Source of the DNA: Endomychus coccineus
Taxonomy: Eukaryota; Arthropoda; Insecta; Coleoptera; Endomychidae
Direction of reading: 5' to 3'
Assembly (NCBI GenBank): GCA_958510875.1
Contig: OY294068.1
Coordinates: 29,926,297 to 29,990,296, forward strand
Length of the DNA stretch: 64,000 nucleotides
Below the pieces are notes generated by a model, which did not search any database, was not told where the DNA came from, and saw only the letters and a program-made list of their open reading frames with translations. The translations under genes were made by a program, and so were the position numbers. Shown one piece after another: positions 24,401 to 36,700 of this stretch (position 1 is the stretch's first letter; each line of letters starts with the position of its first letter).

Positions 24401-27400
24401 AAACCACCAGCGAGTTTTCGTCGCTCAAAAGCGAGTGATTAGACTAATGTTCAACATGGGAAGAAGGGATTCCTCTCGACCTATTTTTGTATTAAACAAA
24501 TTGATGACATTCCCCTGCATCTATATCTATAAATGCCTATTAACAATAAGAAATAATTTGGATAACTACAAAACAAATGCCAACTATCATTCGTACGAGA
24601 CTAGGCAGAAGTCGGCATTTGCCATCAAAATACATAATACTTGTAAATATGAAGAAGCCTCTTCCTATATAGGCATTAAACTCTTTAATCATTTGCCCGA
24701 AAATATAAGAACTCTGGAATTGCGAAAGTTCAAGTCATCAGTTAAAACCATGCTTCTCAAGCATGCGTTTTATACTGTAGATGAATATATGAACCAAAAA
24801 CAATTATATTTTTAGTGTGTCTAAATTGACCTTAAAATTGTAGTATCATTGTTATAATGTCTATATTTTACTAATATTAGTTATGTATCTCATTGTAACT
24901 TTATAATCTAACTTTATGATTGTAAATGCTACTTTTTATTATTCAATATGACATGCTCTATCCATTTATGTAAATTGGCTTCTGGATAAATAAAATATCG
25001 TATTCTATTCTATGATAATGACGGCATCGCAGTTGAAATGAGCTTAGATAAGTTATAATTTGAGTGGAAAAGGGAGATAATATGAACTAGATTATATGTT
25101 GGCTAAACAGGTAGATCATTCTGATGTTGTACAGCAAGAACATTTTAATCCCTTCAAACAAAACCAAATTCTTATCTCAAAAGCTGGCGTTTTATAATAG
25201 ATGGTGTTAATTTTAGACTATTTTCGAGTTAATACATCTTGAACAAAATAAAAATACCCTTACATTGACTACCCATGTAAAACAAAAACTTAAGCTCTTC
25301 ATAATCTGCTGTACCGGCTGGAATCTATGCTTTCTTCTGATTATAGTAATGTCTTGTGCTGACTATGTTACTACTTTTTTTTTTTGGAAAGTTGATTTCG
25401 ACTATAAGATGACTACTTACCGAAAATTTATAGTTTTAGCAGCCAGTAAACGATTACACTCATTAGTGTCTGGTATTCGAAGAGGGACATATGGCGTTTC
25501 ATTGTCTTGTTCGGTGAACTCAAACTGATGTATTCTGGGTTTCACTTTGATGTCACCGACAGGACCTCGTAAAACTATGTAACTCAAATTCATGGATGTT
25601 GCCGATTTGGACTTGAGTATTAACTGAAACGAAAAACAAATCATAAATGTAGAATAAGATCAACTGGGCATTAAAAAAAGTATGCTTAATATGTCTTAGG
25701 GTAGGTCAATTACCTGGTATGTAAGATCACGTTCAGAACTCTGGGTTGGATCTTTCTGGCTATTGTTTATTCTTGCTTTCACTACCCATTGATTATTGAA
25801 AGCAGAAAACCGAGACGACTCGTAAAACAAACGATGGACAAACTCTTCAGTTCGGTATGGCTTCAATTGAATGTCTGGAAAACGGAATAAACAGTTGATA
25901 GTGTAAACAAGTTTGCGAAAAATTTTACCGTTAAAAATAATTTTCTCGTATCCGAGCAGTTCAAATATACTGTCGTATATTTTCCTTTCCTCCGCCGTTT
26001 CTTGGTCGATTATCATCAGAGAATCCATGACTTCCGAACCGGAACGATGGGGATGAGTGCATTCACTCTCGTGTTCTTTCCTTTCGTGAAGTGGACCCCT
26101 CCATGGACATCCTATCCTGCTATACTTACAACCTGAAATCCTAAATATAGAGATAGGTTTTAGTTTCGAACAACAGTTTTCCTAAAACGTCTTCAGAATC
26201 AATACTGAAAGGAGGCGTCATACAATCATACACTGCATAGTGAAACTATACACGCCAAGAAGAAATCCCATCATGTACTACAAGGATTGAGGCAGGCAAA
26301 ACTTTCCTCGCGAAATTTTTTTCAAATAGAGCAATTTCAAAACACATTTTATACTATTACTAGCGACCCGCCCCGGCTTCGCACAGGTGCAATGCTGATA
26401 CTAAGTACACTACAGAAAAACTGTGAACGTTGTATATAAAAACATAGCGGCCCGCTCCGGCCGGTACCGCCGCAAACGCTACGTCCCCCAATTTTTAAAT
26501 CTGTAATATCTTCGAAAATATTCATTTAAATCATATGCTGTAAAGGGCCATATAGATCTATATTAAATCAACAATGTATTTAAGGTATTTAATTGGATAA
26601 GGATTAATGCTGTATTGGTTAAAATCGTTTCGAAAATTAGCCATTATTTGTCGTAGAAAGTAAATGACAAAAAAATGGTATTGTGGGATAACCATAAGAG
26701 ATAGACATATACCATCGCGGAGTTTTCTGTAGACCTTTTCAATGTGTACAATACTTAGTACATTATTTTGATACATCTCGTAGGGTTCAGCCTGCGTTTG
26801 CAATGTAAGCGGAAAAAATGTAATTATTTACAACATCACATTAGAAAACTCAAAAATAACAGTATTTCTCCACTATTTAATGGATGTTATTATACATATA
26901 AACCTTCCTCTTCAATCACTCTATCTATTAAAAAAACCGCATCAAAATCCGTTGCGTAGTTTTAAAGATTTAAGCATACATAGGGATATAGGGACAGAAT
27001 AGTGATTTGATATTCTCTTTACATCTACAAAGAACTTAGTTTTACACCATGATCGTAGGTAACATTAGTTTTGCAAACAACCATCAACAACTCACCGTTC
27101 GTCACATTCTTGTTCTTCATGCCTTTCGAGAGAGTTCCTGGGAAATTGCTTGCTGCAGAACTGGCATTCAGATGGTAACTCTGAAACTGCATTTTCTACC
27201 GCCAAATTTCTAGTTGCCAAAGTTTTGCTGATTTCAACCCTACAGCTGGGGCATGTAGCAAGTTCATCTCGGAGACGGGCATCAGCAAGAACATGCGTGA
27301 AGCATCCCGCACACATTAAATGGCCGTTGGTGCACTGCAATATACGCACATAAAATTTACTGTAGCATTTTTTGTGAAGTTCGTCCAGTTCAATTAGGTG

Positions 27401-30290
27401 GTTCGTGCTAGTTGTATTGGAGAAAACAATGAACGGAATATATCTTAAATTACTACAAGGTCGAAAATACTGAAAAATGTACCGTAATATTTAGAGATTT
27501 GGTAAAAGTATTTGGGTATTCTAAATATTGTGGTACATTTTTTATTCCTGAAAACCCATGTTGTGAGACCCCAATCCCTCATTTTATCCAATTGAATTCT
27601 ACATCAACTGCTACAAATACATTGGTGTAGGTTTTGATTATTTTTCTCATAATAAAGAGTTACAAGCAATTTTCCTGTTCAATTACCTCTTCCTGCAAAG
27701 AAAAAATCACATATCTAGAAATGTTAATTCTTCATTTAATTAAACCAATATCATTCACCGAACGATCCCTTTCCAATACCTACCAAGATAAAGGAGCTTA
27801 AAGTTTTATTATTCAGCCAAGTTAAAAAATCTCAAATATTGTGTTGTTAACTATCAAAATTATTTCTTAAAATGATCGAAATGTGCAGAACATATTACAA
27901 CTGGTGAAAATTGTTTGTGATCTCCACAAGTAAACAAAAATGATCAGTTTAGACGAAAAATGCCTTCGATGCAATTCATAGAAAGCCATATTTATTATCA
28001 CTCAAATTTTGAAGTTTCAGCGTTTATTACACGTAAATAATAATAAAATATGAATAAACACTTTCACCACACAATGGCATGTTTAGAATAAATTAATCTG
28101 TAACAATTGATAACACATTGTAAATTAATGATTTATTCTTATTTTATTATTCTACCCTCATCGTATGGATGTTGAAACAGATTCCACAATCAAATGTTCC
28201 AAATTTTAAAACTCATTAATTACTCTCATTTGAGAGATTGATCAATCTCCCAGAATGGTTTCTTTTAAATTACCTTACTCTCATTACATTCTATTTGATG
28301 AGGATACTTTTTTCACAAAATAATTTGCGTTTCTTCATACTGTTCTGTTTCACATTGAATGTAAATACCAGCGCGCTATGAAATTAAATATTAAAACACA
28401 CATTTTCGTATAATTTATTATTTAATTAGATACATAATTTATTATTTTCATTCTGTATAATTAATCACTTCTGAAAATTTTTCTCATTTGTTTTTCATTG
28501 AATTTTTACGCAAATTTAACGATCGAATTTGAATCGTACTATGTTAATCATATTTGATTCTCTATGAAATTGTTTCGAATTTTTGATATAATGCTTACAT
28601 GATTGACAACAATTGATATTTAAAATAATCTTACAAAATATTCCTAAAATGTGTGAAGCATCCAATATAATTGAATTTCATTGAAATATTTACATAAGGT
28701 AGCCTGTCTATATTTTCCCAAGGGTCACCTCATATTTATGTGTGAAGATATTGATTTGGATTCAGTTATTTCTTGTTGATATTATGAATTTCTTGCCAGA
28801 CAAATTGTTTACTGAAAGACTGAGTATCAAAGTCTACTCCTATCCAATTCTATCATTGATCTGGTTTTCAGTACCAGCTAAAATTCTGATCGAGAAAAAT
28901 AAAATATTTACAGTCAAACTTACCAATCCGCTTCATACCCTGTAACTGACATAAATAATATCAATAAATGCATATATTTGGGAAGTCTACAAACTCAAAG
29001 AAAATAATGTTATGGGGATATTACGTTACCTTTCGAATAAGTTGATGTGAGTACCTTTGAATTAAGAAAAGCAAGTAATTTCACATAAGTACTCTACTAA
29101 CAGCGAAGAAAACAAAAACTCATCTCAAATTTCTTATGAAAATAAAGCGAGTGTACCAGGTATTGTTTCAAATGAACCTCAAAAAGGCAGGTTAACTGTG
29201 GAAATTCACATGTCATAGGTACCCAACTTCTTATACCTACCTATTTCAATGAACTCTTTTATTTACTTACATAATATAAATGATGAGGATTCTTTCTCTA
29301 TTTAAATGAATATAAATGGGATGGGATAGGGAAAACTATCATTGTATGAATAACGACGAAAAATATAAATTTAATGCATTTATTGTATATCTCAAAGGAA
29401 AAATGTTATATAAAAATGTATAAGCATCTATGCATATGTATTTCATCACATCTAATGATTATACAAAGACAAATTATTGTTAAAATAATACAAATTATGA
29501 ATAGAAATATTTCTAAATCTTAAATGTTATTGCTAACAATAATTGGTATTAAAAATAGCAAACAGCAAAGAAAATACAGCTGTCAAATACAAAATGGACG
29601 CCCTTCTTGATTAAATATCGTAGATTTTTAGATACCTAAATTACAATATTGAAAAGTACAATGTGCCATGTGGTTCACTAATTTCAAGTCACTTGAAATG
29701 ATGTTTGGGAAGAATTAGAGATAAGGAAGTTTACACAAGATAATGATATTTTGTCTAGAAACAATTCAGGTCAAATAAAATAACATTAATAACTTGACGG
29801 TATCGCTGTAAAAAGTATATAATGAACTATGCAGCAAAGAAAATCCTGTTCATTCATACTTCCTTCGTTCTACATGTATAAATAGGTTCGTAGCGTACCA
29901 AAATAATCAATAGGTAGCTATGCAGGGCTACAGAAGAACAAAGAAAATGACGCAGTTACGTAAGTACCAATATAGGTGCATACATACACATAGGATTGAA
30001 AATACACCAGAAACGCCAGGATAATAATAACATTATCTACTTACCTGGTAAACAGCAGCTTTGGGGAGATCCAAACAAACTGCGCAACATAAGATCCCAC
30101 CCAGTCTGTCTTCAAGTTTATATTTTTTTTCGTCAGTATTTTTATTGGAAATCTTACGGCGTTTTATGTCGGGTTCAATAAATTCCTCCGACTTTTCTAT
30201 AATGTTTTCAGTAATATCTGGACTCGTCTCATTATTGCTGGACGTTGCAGCCTCGGCCTCTGACATCTTTTGTTCCGTCTGTTCACTCAC
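21423..30290 (-). CDS. ZFTRAF1: Zinc finger TRAF-type-containing protein 1 (cysteine/histidine-rich protein 1)
   Basis: Six minus-strand exons, 30290-30045, 27334-27096, 26140-25929, 25874-25714, 25623-25421 and 21450-21423, join in phase to a 362-residue protein, matching the vertebrate CYHR1/ZFTRAF1 length. The acidic N-terminus is followed by a RING-type finger spanning the first splice ([17 protein letters not shown], then [12 protein letters not shown] and [10 protein letters not shown]). A TRAF-like finger follows ([19 protein letters not shown]), then [16 protein letters not shown]. The C-terminal TRAF/MATH-like domain ends [10 protein letters not shown] plus [12 protein letters not shown] and TRAF-like fingers suggest a ubiquitin-pathway role. 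The last coding exon is only 28 bases and lies 4 kb downstream of a LINE-filled intron; it was found from the splice phase and the conserved tail. The start is the ATG at 30290, with a second possible start eight codons in. Divergent from the ADCY10-like gene. Confidence 0.94.
22290..23400 (-). mobile_element. Jockey-like LINE, truncated copy
   Basis: On the minus strand it encodes, with frameshifts, QRSTG and the later [18 protein letters not shown] and [16 protein letters not shown]. These are the same proteins as the copies at 52.9-53.6 and 54.7-56.9 kb: reverse transcriptase fingers, palm and the region after them. It is 5'-truncated, in the sense orientation of ZFTRAF1, within its last intron. 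Confidence 0.7.
23880..25016 (+). mobile_element. CR1/Daphne-like LINE, 3' fragment
   Basis: Begins within the reverse transcriptase: GVPQGS, then [10 protein letters not shown] and the catalytic [11 protein letters not shown] at about 23980. It continues after a frameshift (24201-24815) as [13 protein letters not shown] to the conserved end [20 protein letters not shown]. The tail is a short repeat (attctattctat at about 25003-25014). Two frames are needed, so it is inactive. It is antisense to ZFTRAF1. Confidence 0.75.
26358..27000. repeat. High-copy dispersed repeat (unclassified)
   Basis: Starts ctagcgacccgccccggctt with a partial second copy near 26450 (agcggcccgctccggcc). It ends aaaatccgttgcgtagtttt...agggacagaat. 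This start/end combination recurs in many arthropod genomes, but the class (SINE, RTE tail or Helitron-like) cannot be settled from one copy. It lies in a ZFTRAF1 intron. Confidence 0.45.
27350..30030. other. ZFTRAF1 first intron, no element recognised
   Basis: 2.7 kb, very AT-rich. The short open frames have no recognisable signature. In contrast to the ADCY10-like introns, no TIRs, LINE or PLE sequence are evident. Confidence 0.5.
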
Positions 30291-30768
30291 TCACTTCGTA
30301 TGAAAACACTGAACAGCTGAGCGAGTTATCTTCTCGAAACCAGTAAACAGCTGACGTTGACCTGACCTGACGTTGACGTTTGCCAGCCGTGAACACATGA
30401 ACTAGTGACGTGTATCCCCCCCACTATTATTCAGCCAGTCATTACGCTAGCTAGGAAAGGAGAAAGGACAAAGAATTAGAAACAGTTCAGAGGGGGATTG
30501 AGAATGAGCAAACGACTCAACAATTAACCCGCAGGCGGCAGGGCCGTACGTAAAGTATTCTGTTTCATTAAACCCAGAACGGATTAGAAAACATATCGAA
30601 ACCATCCTACATGCCTTGCATTGCATGACGTTTGGCATAGAATTTTTTAGAAAAACTAACTTCAAAGTTGTATACATTATTATTTTATGGGATTTCGTAA
30701 ATTCTGCAATAATCACTCAGTTTAAAACCAATGAAATAAATACCAATTACTTATAGAACTTTGAAATA
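30291..30768. promoter_or_regulatory. Divergent promoter region, ZFTRAF1 / ADCY10-like
   Basis: 478 bp between two start codons facing away from each other. The segment next to ZFTRAF1 (30300-30400) is GC-richer than its surroundings and contains a repeated motif (cgttgac, three times near 30352-30375). No TATA box is convincing. Confidence 0.5.
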
Positions 30769-33700
30769 ATGTCCGGACCGAAGTACTCTATTAGTGACGT
30801 GCATTTTGAACAGTTCTTACTAATGACCGAATCAAATGAATGGAAAGAACGTCGCTTAACTCCTTTAAGACAACTGCCATCGAATCCGCGTACTATTGGA
30901 TGCGCGATAATGGAGAGTTATCAGTTTAAAACATTGGCTTCTTTTTTACCTGATGAGATAATAAATAATACGGAGGACTTTAAGGCGGAAAAGTGTCACG
31001 TATGTCTACTGTATGTTAAAATGAATGGTAAGTCTAATCTTTCTAAACTAAAACTCGCTCATTATGATGAGTAACTGTAGTTGAGGTTTTGCTCATGTGA
31101 TTTTTCATTTGCATAATCATATTATAAGTACTGCCTCAAGATCTACTTAGAAGAATATGAAGATGCATCTTTAAGTTCATTTCTTTTGATTAATAATTAT
31201 TGCAGGTATCACAGAATTAAGTGAAAAATATATTCATGACGGTCGTTACCTACCTTCACATCTAACAACAATTTTGAATATGTATCTTGGTGCAGTCGTC
31301 CAGGAGATACTTTCTGCTGGAGGCGACATATTGAAAATTTCTGGAGATTACCTAATTGCTGTGTGGAAATGCCCCTTTGACTCTGTGAAAGATCAAGTTC
31401 ATGAAGCCATCGATTGTGCTTTGGGTCTACAAAGGGATTATAGTTCCTACCAGACGGATTCAGGAAAAGTTTTGCAAAGTACCTTTAAACTTGAAATTTA
31501 AACTAAATATATATAGGTAATTGTATAATTTTAGTGAAAGTAATAATATCAACGGGACCAGTGACATTTGATGTGATAGAGGATAAACATGCATCACATC
31601 TTGTATGCATTGGAAAAGCCATAGATGAGGCTCAAACTGCTGAATATTTTTGCTATCCGGGAGATATTTCAGTTACCCCATCAGTGCGTCTATATATCAC
31701 CGGAGAAGAATATATTATACAAGATCTGGATGATAATAATACGCAGATTCATGCTAAGGTAAATCATGCAATAATGCTAAGCGCAGTAAATGTTATATTC
31801 ACTAGAATAAAATGAATCAAACTTTTTATACTTTGTAATGGATGATTATTTCAATTTTAAATGTTATTGGCTTCAATATGAAAGTCCTATTTATCCCAGT
31901 TAGTTAACAAAAATGAAACCTGGAATTAACTTAACCAACTCCATTGATTTTTCTAATGATTTTTGTGTGGTATTGCGATATTGTTATTTTTTGTATAACT
32001 ATCATATATTAACCAGTACTTTTATTATTGCTCCACTTCTAAGCTTGGAACCGTTTTTGAGCTAGTTTCGAACTATGAAGAAGTGTTCCTCTTCAATGGA
32101 GAATGAGCTAACTCAATATTTTTTTGCCATTAATTATAATGATACCATTTATACTCTACTGAGCTTGCGATAACTTTTTTGAAGTTTTACTGGAGTTGTG
32201 AGATTGACTGTTGTCAAACTGACCTGCAGCCATTCTTATTTGATTGTATATTAGGCTAACCATAGGCCTATCTGCTGTAGTGTGGTGGTCGGGGACAAGG
32301 ACTGGAATATCCCAGCGCCCCTGAACCAACTGCAGCGGCTTGCATGCGTAGGCATATTAAGCGGTATGAGGTCGGCTACAACGAAAGTCCTTGAAGCTCT
32401 CGTCGGATCAAAAAAAAAACTGAAGCCATGAGAACGGCGTATAGGTTGAAGAGCGTAGGCCACTGAACCAAAACGCACTACTCTCTTGGACACTCATCGA
32501 TTTTGAGTGAGGCAATCTCTAAATGCCCCATACTAGAAAGCATGATCCCAGCAATATGTCTCACTTCTCCCAAAATCCTCAACCCGGATAGAGGAGATTG
32601 AAGTACCGAAACTCTCACCCTACTGCCACCAGACGGCCTCGTATGGTTCACAGATGAGTCCAAGGTAAGTCAGGCGGGAGTGTACCTAAAAAGGCCAAAG
32701 TACTGAACGGTTTTTCAGGCGGAGATATACGCAATATTGACTTGTGCCATGGAAAACCTGCGAAGAAACTATGTAATGGGCTCATATATATTTGCACAGA
32801 CAGCCGGCCGGCTCTAGGAGCTCTCAAATCACCCAGAGTCACATCAATGCTTGTCAAAGAATGCAAGGATACACTGGCTGAACTAGTCAGGAGAAATAAA
32901 GTTCAACTCATCTAGGTCCCTGGACACAGTGGAGGATCCTAAATGGTCACTGTCGTCTTAACAAACACCTTCACACTATATGGGAATCACAGATGACCCA
33001 ATATGTAGGAAGTGCAAAAAGGCGGAGGAAGCTGCCTCTCACATCTTGTTGGAATGCCCAGCATTAGCGTTCCTCAGGCACCGACACTTCGGAGAATCAA
33101 AACTGCTTCCAGAAGAACTTATGGAAGCCAGCACTAGCAATATTCTGGGTTTCTGGATGGTCACAAACATGCTAGAATAAAATAGGCTTCTGACCACGTG
33201 GCGCACAATGGGCCCAACTAAGTGGCCTAAGTACCCTCAAACGATAAAGATGATGATATTATTCTGTTATGTCAATTTTTAGTATTACCATACGCATTCG
33301 TGAAACAAAACTGAATTTTTTATCACCCGCATGAACAAAAAATTATATACGATATGTCTACAGGTATTGGGTATAGGTCCTAATTGGAGGAAAGTAGCCT
33401 TCATCAAGCGGCTTTCAAATGGTAATATCATGAACAGTTTAATTAAATCCAAGAAACGATGGTGTAGGAACGTATTTTTCAGTTAATCACGTTTCGAGTA
33501 GCTCCAGCGAAAAAACCCTAATTAATGTTATGCCTTCTAATAACGAGGACTTATCGAGTATGTAATTGATTTGATGCTCTTATTAATCTGAAGATCTGAT
33601 ATTATCAAAGTTTTCTTCCAGTAAGATCTTCTGTGATTAGTATTGGAGGGGATTGGAAACAGAAGAACCAAACTTTGTCATTTCTGGTGCCTCCGTTGGC

Positions 33701-36700
33701 TAGAGCAATTTTTGCGAATCAAGTTGTTGAAGATGTAATTGAAATGCATCTGGTGGTATTAATGGTCGTGAATGTTACTTTCACGGATGTTCCAGTTCCT
33801 ATCAAAACACTTCAAGAGTTCTTCAGAATAATCAATCGGTTTGTACAAGCTTTCTCTAATCTAATTGAATAATATGGAATAGCAATCTATAGACTGAAGT
33901 GTAATTCAATGTCAGTTCTGAATGAAAGCTGCTGTATGAGGACGTTAAAAAGAACTCGACGAGGGGCAGCGGCATTGATGAAATCGCTGCCCCTAAGTTT
34001 CAGCAGCCAAAAACTTTATGATAATGAGCTGTGCGACCAACAAGTGAAATTCCTATTCCTCAGTCATGAAGCTATTCACCAAACGGTCGTGTGAGAAAGA
34101 CAGGACTTACCAACAGTCTTGATCGATTCTAAATGACGATGCAAAATACGAATTGGAACATCAAAATCAATATGGTTTTCATTACTAATAAACCATAAAA
34201 GAGTTGACACTGTGGATACACTATAACACTATACATAAGAAATAATCACCTTATCCACTAAAAATACCATTAAAGTACTGAGGACCTTTCGACTACTAAG
34301 TATCCATTATCAGAGGAAACTAAATTATAAATCAAAATGTGCCTGTTTAAATACTATTTGGGAATAATAATGTAAACAAGGAGTTACCCAATCCAGTCGC
34401 TATGCAATTGAGCTACACATAAAAATTAATTTTTTCCACATCTCTATTTTATGATTGATTCTTATGTTTTTTGGGGCGCTGATCACGAATAGGTTAGTTA
34501 AAAATTCGAAAACCTTATGCGCTCTAAGATATTGGCCATTTTTTGTAAAAAAATGGAAATTTCTGGGAATTTTCGCCGTCTTGTGCGTTTTAAACGAAAA
34601 GAACGCATTTTATCGAATAAACTGCTGGAATCGAAGCTGTAGAGGAAGTCAAAACGCATCAAATGGCGCTAATTAAAAGTTCATAAGTCAAGAGGGACCC
34701 ATCTAAGGCCCATTTCCAGGTTTTTTTGGTTTAAAATTTAATTTCTTATTACAGATTTTGCTCTAGGAACTGTATTTTCTGCTGAAAGGTAACATTTCAT
34801 ATTTAATTTCAACCCAATTTTTCTTCTCTATCTTTTTTTGCGCCATAAACCGCCATCTTGAAAAAATTGTATTTTTACGATTACGGCGCAAAAAATGGGT
34901 CTTTTAACCCAAACCAAACTGTAAATTAAAGAGTTTGATGGCTTCTATAACATATCCAAAATCCAACCACTTTGCTTGTACACTAGGCTTTTAAAAAATA
35001 AAAATTTCGTAGGTTAGCAAACTCGTATAAACTTCAAATTGTATTCAAATCAGGACCATTTTACGTGTATTTTAAGCTCTTCTGGCCCTTTTTTTGATAA
35101 GTAGAACTCGAGATATCTCTAATTGTATGTTTGGGCACGTAGTGGGGCCAGTTTTTGCCCTTTTTGGAAAACCCAAGATTCGTTTGAAAGAAGTGGCTTT
35201 ACTCTATCTAATCCTAAAACGTCGACCTCTCAGTTCCTACCTAAAAAATTCTAGCGCTACTTAAAAAAAAGAAGGACGAAAAAATGCAGTCGCGCTTGAA
35301 AGTGGAGCATCAGGAATGCAGATTTCACAAAAAATCTATAAATTTTGATTTCTTTTATATTATTTCGGATAAATTTCTTTGAAAAGTAGGAGAAAAGGAA
35401 ATACAATGTTATATAATTGAAGATTCATTTGAAACGCAAAAAACTTGTCAAAAATAGGCCAATATCTTCGAACGCATCAGGTTTTCGAATTTTTAACTAA
35501 CATATCAGAGATCAGCGCCCCAAAAAACATAAAAGTCAATCATAAAATAGAGATGTGGAAAAAATAAAAATCCCAATCAGCGACTGGACTATCAGCTGCA
35601 GATAAATTGATACATAATTTAGTTTACCCTGATAATGGTTACTTGGTATTTAGAGCAACTTTGAAAAAATCCGTCTGTCTGTCCTTGGCTAATTGCTTGT
35701 CTACACGATAACTCAAAAAAGAAAGATCCTATCATGTTCAAATTTTGACAAAAAATCGTTTGCTGTTCGGTCACGGACCTTTTGTTTTTCAGGGAAATCG
35801 GTTAATAAACACACCCTATTCTGAAGGGTTGCAAATTAAAAAAAAAACATAACGAAAGTATACATCGAATCAATTCAAAACTGTCACAGAAAATTTCAGT
35901 TAATTCAAACTGCTTCACCCAAATTTTAACAACAACAAAAACGAAAACTTGATTTCACAAACGATGATGACCATGGTTCATGAGCTAGGATACTCGACTC
36001 CTACTCAGAAGGCTTGTTTTTGTAACATTTTCTTAAAAATTCATCAATTTGAATATTATTTAGTTGTGTAAAGATAATAAAATGAATAATTTATTTCACT
36101 ATTTTTACATAAATGCTAAAAGTACCTTATATGATGTGAAACAATTATATAAAAATCAGTAATTTGCGAAGAGAGCTTTGACACGCACACTATTTATCAA
36201 TTTTCCAAGGGGCAACACTAGTTTATGTGTGAATTTGTTGATGTCTTATCCATGGTCTCGAGTAATAAAAATATAATTATCATTATAGATAGTATTTGTT
36301 TTTGTACTGCATTGGGGATATTTGCAAATATTATCAAAGTGTTTTTGTTATTTCAGGGTTGTTATAAAAAATAGCGGTTTCATAGCAAATATTACCACTT
36401 CTCAACGAGACATGAAATTTGTGATCCCTTTTGGGATAAGTAGTTTTCAACACGAACGAGAGTGTCAGTCAGCTTTGAGAACCTCCAGATGTTGTCATGC
36501 AGACTTACGAAAATTGCCCGAAGTAAAATCAATCGCAATTGCAGTAATGACAGGTAAGATATGAGCGCCAAATGCGATGTGCTACTGAGAAATCCTCGTT
36601 TTGCTGTTGTTTTCAAAATTGCCTCCGTAATTTACGAGGGGAAGGTGAAAAGTCCCTGAAAAATGAAACGAGAAATGATTTGTTTGGTCAAAACTTATTT

